From: Muribaculaceae bacterium | GTDB taxonomy: Bacteria; Bacteroidota; Bacteroidia; Bacteroidales; Muribaculaceae | Length of the DNA stretch: 64,000 nucleotides | Assembly: GCA_022510405.1 (NCBI GenBank) | Contig: JAFLTP010000014.1 | Coordinates: forward strand, 21,946 to 85,945 | Direction of reading: 5' to 3' | Shown here: positions 1 through 7,190 of the stretch, in pieces | Layout: each line of letters begins with the position of its first letter | Numbering within the stretch: the stretch's first letter is position 1 | Notes under the pieces: generated by a model | Told to the model about the DNA's origin: nothing | The model's database searches: none | Seen by the model: the letters and a program-made list of their open reading frames with translations, nothing else | Position numbers and translations under genes: made by a program

Positions 1-134
1 GAGAAATCCGCATAGAGCATCCTGAGGTCGTGGAGAAATCATTCATTGATTTCTGGAACCAGATTCCGAAAGTGGGCCTCAGTTGCGAAGAAAAAGATGG
101 CATCATGACAGTCAAGCATAATCCTAAACCCTAA
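1..134 (+). CDS. 3' end of an unidentified gene (partial)
   Basis: An open frame enters from the left edge (first full codon at base 3) and ends at TAA 132-134. The 43 visible residues end in KHNPKP and contain an FWNQIP stretch. I do not recognise the family from this tail. It lies 6 bases before the next start codon on the same strand, so it is probably the previous gene of the same operon. The last bases, CCTAAACCCTAAACCTAA, form a short 7-nt-period run like the arrays seen elsewhere in this window. Confidence 0.5.
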   Translation, partial: EIRIEHPEVVEKSFIDFWNQIPKVGLSCEEKDGIMTVKHNPKP

Positions 135-140
135 ACCTAA

Positions 141-569
141 ATGACCGGAGCGCTTGTCATATTGGCTGCATTGGTGCTTATTGGCCTTTTGCTATTTATC
201 ACCGATAAGAAATATTACCGGCATCATCACCGAGAAGATCCGGGGATGGAGCGCCGAGGGCCGAGTGCCGAGAATCCCACTTCCGAGGAGATTTGTTGCG
301 GTCAACATTTAGTGTGTGAAAAGACCTCTCTTTCGATTGTGTCAGATGAGATAATATATTATGATGATGAGGAATTAGACCGGTTCGCTGGCCGTGCTCC
401 GGAGAGTTATTCTCCCGGAGAAACTGAAGAATTCCGGGATGTTTTGATGACACTTTTGCCCGAGGACGTGGCAGGATGGGCCCGAAGCATCACTCTCCGC
501 AAGATCCAACTTCCATCAGAAGTAAAAGATGAATTATTGTTGTTGGTATCAGAATTAAGAGCTCAATGA
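141..569 (+). CDS. small single-pass membrane protein, function unknown
   Basis: This encodes 142 residues. Residues 4-20 form one hydrophobic helix, followed by a basic His-rich stretch (KKYYRHHHR), so the N-terminus is probably membrane-anchored with the rest cytoplasmic. The middle has a CCGQH...CEK Cys/His patch and an acidic EIIYYDDEELD segment. The C-terminal part is an amphipathic helical region ending in LLVSELRAQ. The pattern resembles small conserved Bacteroidales proteins of unknown role, but I cannot name the family. The stop overlaps the next start (ATGA), so it is probably co-translated with the histidine phosphatase downstream. Confidence 0.7.
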   Translation: MTGALVILAALVLIGLLLFITDKKYYRHHHREDPGMERRGPSAENPTSEEICCGQHLVCEKTSLSIVSDEIIYYDDEELDRFAGRAPESYSPGETEEFRDVLMTLLPEDVAGWARSITLRKIQLPSEVKDELLLLVSELRAQ

Positions 570-1837
570 AAAAAATATTTGTATTCTTTCTTTTAATCTG
601 TCCACTGTGGGCTTGTGCGCAATTGGAAAACGCCACAGGATACGAACTTGCCGGAAACCTATTGGCATATCCTTACGTGGAAGTTTTGCCACCGGCACAG
701 ACTCCCCCTCCGGATGGATATGTGCCTTTTCATATGGAACATTATGGCAGACACGGGAGCCGTTGGCTTCTCGGGCCTGAAGATTACCTGGTGCCGGTTA
801 AAAATCTGGAGAAAGCGGAAAAAGCAGGAAAACTTACACATTTGGGTGAGAAGACCCTTAAGGCTCTAAGAGAAATCGAAAAAGAGTCACACGGAAGATT
901 GGGTGAACTTTCCGACAAAGGTGCGATCCAACACCAAACCATTGGCAGTCGTATGGCCCGGAACTTCCCGGAAATTTTCACCCCTGAAGCAGATCTGACA
1001 GCTAAATCCACCACTGTTATCCGTTGCATCATTTCAATGACCAATGCTTTGGAAGGGATACAAAATGTAGCACCCGGGGTTCATTTCGACAAAGATGCAA
1101 GCCAGGCAGACATGTGGTTTATGAATTATGACGACAAACCGGGTTGGGCGGTAAAAGACAGCGTAGCAGCCATTGTCCTTCCGCCTTATCGCGACAGCAT
1201 AATGGTGACCGATACTTATCTTTCTCGTTTGGTGACTGATGCCTACTTTGCACGTGACAGTGTGGCACCGGGATTGCTTCCCCGAATGTATTGGGTGTTG
1301 GGAAATACCCAAAGCCATAGCGGGCAACCCTGGCTTTTCGAAGAGGTGTTCAGTCGTGAAGAACTCGAGGAGAACTGGAAATCCGGAAACGCGGGATGGT
1401 TTATTCATGGAGGGAATTCCAAACTCACCAACGGCAGAATGCCTTTCGTGCAACGGAAACTACTCGGAAGAATCATCGAACGGACAGACTCGGCCATCGC
1501 CTCCGAAAAACCAAGTGCCAATCTGCGATTCGGCCATGACGGAATACTCGTTTCTATTATCACTTTAATGGAAGTCGGCGGTTACGGCGATGAGATAAAC
1601 TCATTGACAGAACTTGAAAACTCCCCATGGAAAGATTATGAAATAATACCCATGGCAGGAAATCTTCAATTGATATTCTATCGCAACCCGGACAATAAGG
1701 ATGATATTCTTGTAAAGGCCATGGTTAACGAACGGGAGGTCTCAATGCCCGGTACCCCGGTGATAGGTCCCTACTACAGTTGGAATAATCTCAGGGATTA
1801 TTACCTTTCAAAAATAAATTCATTTTCGGAGAAATGA
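566..1837 (+). CDS. secreted histidine-type phosphatase (phytase/acid phosphatase-like)
   Basis: This 423-residue protein has a signal peptide (residues 1-18). LWAC looks like a lipobox, so it may be a periplasmic or outer-membrane lipoprotein. The catalytic RHGSRW motif is at about residues 62-67 and the second active-site motif FGHDG is near residue 325; together they define branch 2 histidine phosphatases. These form a phosphohistidine intermediate and hydrolyse phosphomonoesters. The substrate (inositol phosphates, sugar phosphates) cannot be read from sequence. The usual RHGxRxP motif has Trp in place of a residue before Pro here, as in many Bacteroidetes members. It overlaps both neighbours through ATGA junctions, which suggests one operon with tsaE. 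Confidence 0.85.
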   Translation: MKKIFVFFLLICPLWACAQLENATGYELAGNLLAYPYVEVLPPAQTPPPDGYVPFHMEHYGRHGSRWLLGPEDYLVPVKNLEKAEKAGKLTHLGEKTLKALREIEKESHGRLGELSDKGAIQHQTIGSRMARNFPEIFTPEADLTAKSTTVIRCIISMTNALEGIQNVAPGVHFDKDASQADMWFMNYDDKPGWAVKDSVAAIVLPPYRDSIMVTDTYLSRLVTDAYFARDSVAPGLLPRMYWVLGNTQSHSGQPWLFEEVFSREELEENWKSGNAGWFIHGGNSKLTNGRMPFVQRKLLGRIIERTDSAIASEKPSANLRFGHDGILVSIITLMEVGGYGDEINSLTELENSPWKDYEIIPMAGNLQLIFYRNPDNKDDILVKAMVNEREVSMPGTPVIGPYYSWNNLRDYYLSKINSFSEK

Positions 1838-2244
1838 AGGAACTGACTTTTAAATTGGAGAATTTGCCGGAAGTGGCTAACGAATTCATAAATTCGATGG
1901 GTGACGACAGGATTTTTCTTTTCGAAGGTGAAATGGGTTCGGGGAAAACCACTTTCATAGCGGAAGTGTGTAGGCAACTCGGAGCCGATGACGATTTCGG
2001 AAGTCCCACCTTCAGTTTGGTTAACGAATATGCCGACTCCAAGGGAAATCCCCTCTATCATTTTGATCTCTATAGGATCGACACTCCACAAGAGGCACTT
2101 GATATGGGTGCCGAAGAATATTTCAACTCAGGAGAAATCTGCCTTGTGGAATGGCCTGACCGATTAGGAAATCTTATGCCCGAGGATGGCAAAACAGTGG
2201 CTATAATCGTGAATCCTGACGGTTCCCGAACTATAAGATTCTGA
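1834..2244 (+). CDS. tsaE: tRNA threonylcarbamoyladenosine biosynthesis ATPase TsaE
   Basis: This cytoplasmic P-loop ATPase of 136 residues, usual length for TsaE, drives cycles of the TsaB-TsaD-TsaE complex that makes t6A37 in ANN-decoding tRNAs. The Walker A motif GEMGSGKT is at residues 32-39. The family signatures SPTFSLVNEY and HFDLYRI follow, and VEWPDRLG lies near the C-terminus. The start overlaps the stop of the phosphatase (ATGA), and birA begins one base after its stop. No other t6A genes are seen nearby. Confidence 0.95.
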   Translation: MKELTFKLENLPEVANEFINSMGDDRIFLFEGEMGSGKTTFIAEVCRQLGADDDFGSPTFSLVNEYADSKGNPLYHFDLYRIDTPQEALDMGAEEYFNSGEICLVEWPDRLGNLMPEDGKTVAIIVNPDGSRTIRF

Positions 2245-2245
2245 T

Positions 2246-2977
2246 ATGAATATAATAAAGCTCGACTCCACTGATTCCACGAATAATTGGCTGATTCAAA
2301 ACGAACACTCTGTCGAGTCGCCGGCACTCGTGTTTTGCATTTCGCAGACTGCCGGTAGAGGCCAGCGTGGCAACAGTTGGGAAAGCGAGCCCGGTAAGAA
2401 TATCACCGCTTCCATAATTTTTCATCCGGAAAATTTTCCCGCTCACCAACAGTTTAAAATTTCCGAAGCAGTGGCTCTCACATTGACTGACTATCTTGAT
2501 GACAAAGGGGTCGATGCAAAGGTGAAATGGCCAAACGATATCTATGTTGGAGATAAAAAAATTTGTGGGATACTGGTGGAACATGTCGTGACAGGTAGAA
2601 ATTTATCACGCACCATCGCCGGATTCGGTCTGAACCTGAATCAAAAAGAATTCCTTAGCGACGCTCCTAATCCCGTGTCCTTGTCTCAAATCACCGGAAA
2701 GGAATACAACCTTGAGGAGGAAATAAAGGAAGTGGCAAACCGCTTGGAAAAATCTCTTGCCAAACTCAATGAAACAGATTTTCATAATAAATTTTTAAGA
2801 AATCTTTACCGCCATGATGGCCTCCATCATAAGTTTTATGATAGGGTACGAAACGAAAACATTAAAGCCAAAATCCTCACGGTTGCCCCGGAAGGTATCC
2901 TGACACTGAAGACCGACAAAGGAGAAACCAGAGATTACGCTTTTAAAGAAGTGGAATTTATTATCAATGAGCGATAG
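2246..2977 (+). CDS. birA: biotin--[acetyl-CoA-carboxylase] ligase BirA
   Basis: This 243-residue enzyme makes biotinyl-5'-AMP and transfers biotin to the carrier lysine of acetyl-CoA carboxylase or similar carboxylases. The biotin/ATP loop GRGQRGNSW is at residues 37-45 and KWPNDIYV near 94-101, with GILVEH next. There is no N-terminal helix-turn-helix, so this is a group I ligase without repressor function. The start follows the tsaE stop directly and the end overlaps the next gene by 11 bases, so it lies inside a compact operon. Confidence 0.95.
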   Translation: MNIIKLDSTDSTNNWLIQNEHSVESPALVFCISQTAGRGQRGNSWESEPGKNITASIIFHPENFPAHQQFKISEAVALTLTDYLDDKGVDAKVKWPNDIYVGDKKICGILVEHVVTGRNLSRTIAGFGLNLNQKEFLSDAPNPVSLSQITGKEYNLEEEIKEVANRLEKSLAKLNETDFHNKFLRNLYRHDGLHHKFYDRVRNENIKAKILTVAPEGILTLKTDKGETRDYAFKEVEFIINER

Positions 2978-4058
2978 CCAAGGAAAAATGCTTGAAGAGT
3001 CTTTCGAGGAATCGATACCCCCGAAAGAACCGGTATGGAAAAAACTTTTAGGTCTTTTCATTCGCTACATCCTGCCTATCGCCTTTACGGTGTTGCTCTT
3101 GGTTTATCTTTTCCACAAGGTGAACTTCGAGGAGATGATAGACCTTCTCAAACATGGTGTAGACTATTGGTGGATTCTTTTGGCAATGGGGATTTCCATA
3201 TTTTCCCATATCTTCAGGGCAGCAAGATGGCAACTTCAATTGAACGCATTGGACGTGCGACCCCCTTTCATGGCTCTTTGTTGTTCCATTTTCGGTTGCT
3301 ATGCTCTAAATCTTGTTTTTCCACGTTTGGGGGAACTATGGCGATGCACCTATATTTCCTCATCCAAGAAGAATTCATTCACAACCGTATTGGGTTCCAT
3401 GATAGCCGACCGGGCAGCCGACACTATAATGGTGGCATCCCTTCTTGTTTTCTCTTTGATAGTAGCCGCACCGGCCATACACACTTTTCTTGATAAATAT
3501 CCCATCGGTAAAGATTTCGTGCATCTTATTTCACAATTTTGGTTTTGGGCTGCCGTAGTGGGTGGGATAGCGTTAATTGTATTATTATTCTTTCTTTTTC
3601 GCCGTCATCCATGGATGCAGAAGATAAAAGAGATGGCTCTTAATGTTTGGCAGGGAATTATTGTGATTGCAAAGATGAGAGGTAAATGGAAATTTCTTAT
3701 CTTTACACTCTGTATCTGGGGTTGCTACTATATTCAACTGTATGTTGCGTTTTATGCCTTTGATTTCACAAGGGTGTTGTGCCACACACCGGGACTTGCA
3801 GCCGGGTTCACACCGTGCCTTGTTGCCTTCGTATTGAGTTCCATAAGTATGGCTATCCCTTCCAACGGAGGGTTGGGACCCTGGAACATCGCCATAATGT
3901 TCGCCCTGGCAATTTATGGAATTAACGATGCGCAGGGAACAGCCTTCTCGATGGTGCAGTGGAGCGGCCAGACCGTAATGCTTATCATTCTCGGCATCTA
4001 CACAATGGCCTATATCTCCCTATCATCAGGGATGAAAAAAATAAGTATTAAACATTAA
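2967..4058 (+). CDS. flippase-like integral membrane protein (UPF0104, lysylphosphatidylglycerol synthase TM domain)
   Basis: This 363-residue membrane protein has about eight hydrophobic segments from residue 27 onward and a hydrophilic first 25 residues. The pattern fits the LPG_synthase_TM/UPF0104 family: FRAARWQLQL after the second helix, NLVFPRLGELWRC, ADRAADT, and SNGGLGPWN in the last third. Family members are the membrane half of MprF-type lipid flippases, or stand-alone proteins thought to move lipids or lipid-linked sugars. There is no aminoacyl-transferase half here, so the lipid substrate is unknown. The start overlaps the end of birA. Confidence 0.85.
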   Translation: MSDSQGKMLEESFEESIPPKEPVWKKLLGLFIRYILPIAFTVLLLVYLFHKVNFEEMIDLLKHGVDYWWILLAMGISIFSHIFRAARWQLQLNALDVRPPFMALCCSIFGCYALNLVFPRLGELWRCTYISSSKKNSFTTVLGSMIADRAADTIMVASLLVFSLIVAAPAIHTFLDKYPIGKDFVHLISQFWFWAAVVGGIALIVLLFFLFRRHPWMQKIKEMALNVWQGIIVIAKMRGKWKFLIFTLCIWGCYYIQLYVAFYAFDFTRVLCHTPGLAAGFTPCLVAFVLSSISMAIPSNGGLGPWNIAIMFALAIYGINDAQGTAFSMVQWSGQTVMLIILGIYTMAYISLSSGMKKISIKH

Positions 4059-4080
4059 GTATTGAACATTAAGTAAATTA

Positions 4081-4148
4081 CTCAAAACTCAAAACCCACA
4101 ACTCAAAACTCACAACTTAAAACTTAAAACTCACAACTTAAAACTCAA
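4081..4148 (+). repeat. 7-nt-period array AACTCAA/AACTCAC/AACTTAA before a start codon
   Basis: Nine consecutive heptamers from 4086 to 4148 read AACTCAA, AACCCAC, AACTCAA, AACTCAC, AACTTAA, AACTTAA, AACTCAC, AACTTAA, AACTCAA, and a partial unit precedes them. Just upstream, 4051-4075 has a 14-nt repeat (ATTAAGTATTGAAC-like). The array ends 10 bases before the ATG at 4159 and is almost free of G, so the leader should be unstructured. Confidence 0.85.
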
Positions 4149-4158
4149 ACCCCACCCA

Positions 4159-4725
4159 ATGGCTTACGACGAAGATAAAGACGTATTCGACAACGAACGA
4201 GAGGAAGAGGAACTTCCAAAACAGAAAGAGGAAAAACCGCATTACAAACCCGATGATCCCGCATACTGGGAACAGGAGGAATCCGAGTGGGACCATCTGC
4301 GTCACCGCACACGGATACCTTTCTGGCTTTGGGTAATCTGTGCTTTGGTTGTGGTGGGACTCGTGATCGGTTGCTGGATCAGGTTCTTCTCCCCTTATGT
4401 GGAAGACGCCACTCAATACGGATACGTGGAAAACATTGAAAAACGAGGAATGATATTCAAGACCTACGAGGGAACTCTCATTCCATATAAGGAATTGATG
4501 GATACCACCAGACTCTATAACCGTGATTTCGTGTTTTCTGTAGCCGATGCCCAAACAGCCGCCACCCTCAAGCAAGCCATGTATAACGCAAAACCTATCA
4601 GGGTGGGATATAAGAAATATTATGCCACCGTGCCTTGGAGAGGAGCAAGCAAGATTATTGTGACCTCGGCCGACACGGTCAATCCAAATCAGATTCTTCC
4701 TCCTGAATTCGCTCCAAAGCGTTGA
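4159..4725 (+). CDS. single-pass membrane protein with acidic N-terminal region, function unknown
   Basis: This has 188 residues. The first 50 are highly charged (DEDKD, EREEEE, KQKEEK). A transmembrane helix lies at about 55-78, inside FWLWVICALVVVGLVIG. The remaining 110 residues are a soluble domain that should face the periplasm if the acidic part stays inside. I recall similar conserved Bacteroidales proteins without assigned function, and no catalytic motif is visible. The heptamer array sits directly upstream as its leader. The next gene follows after 10 bases. Confidence 0.7.
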   Translation: MAYDEDKDVFDNEREEEELPKQKEEKPHYKPDDPAYWEQEESEWDHLRHRTRIPFWLWVICALVVVGLVIGCWIRFFSPYVEDATQYGYVENIEKRGMIFKTYEGTLIPYKELMDTTRLYNRDFVFSVADAQTAATLKQAMYNAKPIRVGYKKYYATVPWRGASKIIVTSADTVNPNQILPPEFAPKR

Positions 4726-4735
4726 CCCTTATTAT

Positions 4736-5596
4736 ATGAGAATCCTTAAGACCATATTCCTGATAATCTTTTTCTCTTTTTTCTCCAATGCCCGATCCCA
4801 GGTGCCATTATTTAAAGTCGAGGTGCCGGATTCGGTGATGAAAAAGATTGTGGAAAAAAATTCAGTCATCACCATAAGTTCCCTTAATGGCAAGACGTCT
4901 GTAGACTCCTATGAATATTCCGATTGTAAATCTATTAAGGAAATTTTTGTCGATGAAGGGATAGAAAAAATCGGAGAATATGCTTTTTTAGGTTGCGAAA
5001 ATCTAAAAAAGATAACACTTCCCTCCACTTTGAAAGAGATTGGCGAAGGGGCCTTTAGGGATTGTGTATCTCTTGAATCTTTGGATATACCGGAAGGTGT
5101 GAGAATGATTCCCGCTTATATGTGTGCTTGGGATGAAAATTTGATCAATGTCACCTTGCCTCAAAATCTGGAGGATATCGGAAGAAACGCTTTTTCATAT
5201 TGCTATAAATTAGAGGAAATCAACCTGCCGGAAGGCCTGAAACATATCGGCCCGAATGCATTCAGTTTTTGTAAGTCGCTCAAAGAGGTGGAGGTGCCTG
5301 ATTCCATGGAAGAATTGGAATCTTATGCTTTTTCCGGTTGCGAAAATCTTGAAAGGGCCAAACTCCCTTCGAATTCAAAAATGTTGGGAGAAATGCTATT
5401 TACCGGATGCGAGAATCTCAAACAAATAGTCTGCATGAGTCCTGAGCCACCGACATTTGATTGCGAAACACCCGTTTTCGACCCCTTGGAAACAAATCTT
5501 TGGCAACAATGTAGATTAATTATCCCCGTTTCCTCGGAAACACTTTACCAAAATGCACCCGGATGGCATTACTTCTTTCTAAGTAATTTTCATTAA
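4736..5596 (+). CDS. secreted BspA-like leucine-rich repeat protein
   Basis: This 286-residue protein starts with a signal peptide of about 21 residues (MRILKTIFLIIFFSFFSNA). Residues 50-230 carry consecutive LRR_5 (Treponema/BspA-type) repeats of about 23 residues, with cores such as IGEYAFLGCENLKKITLP and IGRNAFSYCYKLEEINLP. Proteins of this class are exported and often mediate surface adhesion or protein binding. It is short compared with many BspA proteins and has no visible C-terminal sorting domain. It lies between housekeeping genes, just before the polyprenyl synthase gene. Confidence 0.85.
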   Translation: MRILKTIFLIIFFSFFSNARSQVPLFKVEVPDSVMKKIVEKNSVITISSLNGKTSVDSYEYSDCKSIKEIFVDEGIEKIGEYAFLGCENLKKITLPSTLKEIGEGAFRDCVSLESLDIPEGVRMIPAYMCAWDENLINVTLPQNLEDIGRNAFSYCYKLEEINLPEGLKHIGPNAFSFCKSLKEVEVPDSMEELESYAFSGCENLERAKLPSNSKMLGEMLFTGCENLKQIVCMSPEPPTFDCETPVFDPLETNLWQQCRLIIPVSSETLYQNAPGWHYFFLSNFH

Positions 5597-5601
5597 ATTT
5601 G
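5594..5601 (+). promoter_or_regulatory. TAnnTTTG -7 element before the polyprenyl synthase gene
   Basis: TAAATTTG matches the Bacteroides -7 consensus exactly and is followed by CA. It overlaps the end of the LRR gene and stops only 7 bases before the ATG at 5609, so a transcript from it would be nearly leaderless. No good -33 TTTG is visible. Confidence 0.45.
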
Positions 5602-5608
5602 CATCGAA

Positions 5609-6583
5609 ATGGACCGACTTGCAAAAATCCAACAAAGGATCGAGCCCGAATTGGCCAAGATGAACGCCATTATCCGGGAGTCGCTATCTTCAGACAACGA
5701 CCTGATGGATACCGTTGTAAGCAATTATTTACTTACAAAGGGAAAGCAGATACGGCCCATCATGGTGATTCTCAGCGCCAAGTTCTTTGGAGAGGTCAAC
5801 AATCACGTGCTTCATGCCGGAGCGGCACTCGAAATGCTACATAACGCATCTTTAATCCATGATGATGTGGTTGACGACACTGCCTTGAGAAGAGGACGAG
5901 CCACCGTCAACAACCAATGGGGAAATCATATAGCAGTGTTGGTGGGTGACTTCTTTGTGGCAAACGCTCTTGCAGCGGGGATACGCACGGGCAATCTATC
6001 CATCATTTCATCCTTGTCTGATCTCGGTAAGGAACTCTCTTTAGGGGAAGTAGACCAGATCTGCAATGTGCGCGACCATCGTCTTGATGAAAATCATTAT
6101 ATGTCGATGATTCGTAAGAAGACCGCCTCACTGTTCAGGAATTGCGTCAAGATGGGTGCCGAGGCTGTAGGGGTGTCGGAAAAGAATTATAAAAACTTGG
6201 CAGAGTATGCCGAGATGCTCGGTATGTGTTTCCAGATTCGTGACGATATCTTCGATTATTTCTCAAATGCTCTTATCGGAAAACCAACCGGCAACGACCT
6301 CCGTGAGGGTAAAGTAACGCTTCCTTTGCTTCATGCCATTCAAACCGCGCCCGAACCGATTTCCCAAAGTGTGAAGGAAATGCTCCATAAGGGCGACCTC
6401 AATGAAAAAGAAATCAGCATTCTCATTGATTTCGCAAAGGAATACGACGGTATAGAATATTCTTTTGCAAAAATGAGGGAAATGCAGACCGAAGCGGAAA
6501 AATTGCTTGAGAAATATCCGGATTCGGAATGGAAAGAGACTTTCCTCCAACTTTTCGATTATATAATTTCACGAGATAAATAA
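5609..6583 (+). CDS. polyprenyl diphosphate synthase (all-trans, long-chain)
   Basis: This 324-residue enzyme condenses isopentenyl diphosphate with allylic diphosphates to give long-chain polyprenyl diphosphate, probably the side chain of menaquinone. The first aspartate-rich motif HDDVVDD is at residues 84-90, the second RDDIFDY near 213. GKQIRP and KTASLF are also present. Length and motifs fit octaprenyl/heptaprenyl synthases of the IspB type; chain length cannot be read. It is followed 7 bases later by rnhB. Confidence 0.93.
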   Translation: MDRLAKIQQRIEPELAKMNAIIRESLSSDNDLMDTVVSNYLLTKGKQIRPIMVILSAKFFGEVNNHVLHAGAALEMLHNASLIHDDVVDDTALRRGRATVNNQWGNHIAVLVGDFFVANALAAGIRTGNLSIISSLSDLGKELSLGEVDQICNVRDHRLDENHYMSMIRKKTASLFRNCVKMGAEAVGVSEKNYKNLAEYAEMLGMCFQIRDDIFDYFSNALIGKPTGNDLREGKVTLPLLHAIQTAPEPISQSVKEMLHKGDLNEKEISILIDFAKEYDGIEYSFAKMREMQTEAEKLLEKYPDSEWKETFLQLFDYIISRDK

Positions 6584-6590
6584 TACACCT

Positions 6591-7172
6591 ATGCTCCGGG
6601 ACTTCATGCATCAAGGCTTGATAGAAGCTGGTTGCGACGAGGCCGGCAGAGGGTGTTTGTGCGGCCCCGTGGCTTGCGCCGCGGTGATTTTGCCACCCGA
6701 TTTCGTGTGTGAGGAACTCAACGACAGCAAGCAACTTTCCGAGAAAAAAAGAGATGCCCTTCGTCCTCTCATCGAAGAAAAGGCTCTCGATTGGTCGGTG
6801 GTGATGGTTTCCCCTCAGGAAATCGATGAGATCAACATTCTCAATGCTTCAATTGTGGGGATGCATCGTGCTTTGGCAAACCTTAAAATAAGACCGGAGC
6901 ACATTCTTGTGGATGGCAACCGTTTCCGCCCTTTCGAAAATATTCCACACACCATGGTAGTGAAGGGTGATGCAACTTTCATGTCGATTGCCGCCGCATC
7001 AATCCTTGCCAAAACCCATCGTGATGAACTCATGCTGAAACTTGCAAAGGAGTTTCCTAATTATGCCTGGGAAGTGAACAAAGGTTATCCCACTAAAGCA
7101 CATCGCCGGGCCATCTCCGAACTCGGCCCCACACCCCATCACCGCAAAACATTCAAACTTCTCCCATCCTGA
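6591..7172 (+). CDS. rnhB: ribonuclease HII
   Basis: This encodes 193 residues, normal for RNase HII, which cuts the RNA strand of RNA-DNA hybrids and single ribonucleotides in DNA. The hallmark GCDEAGRG is at residues 14-21 with catalytic Asp16 and Glu17. ILVDGN near 104 supplies the next acidic residue and [14 protein letters not shown] follows with the fourth. I chose ATG 6591; a start at ATG 6606 is possible and would leave the catalytic motif close to the N-terminus, as in many family members. It ends 18 bases before polA. Confidence 0.95.
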   Translation: MLRDFMHQGLIEAGCDEAGRGCLCGPVACAAVILPPDFVCEELNDSKQLSEKKRDALRPLIEEKALDWSVVMVSPQEIDEINILNASIVGMHRALANLKIRPEHILVDGNRFRPFENIPHTMVVKGDATFMSIAAASILAKTHRDELMLKLAKEFPNYAWEVNKGYPTKAHRRAISELGPTPHHRKTFKLLPS

Positions 7173-7190
7173 ACTCTAAACCTTCCTCCT

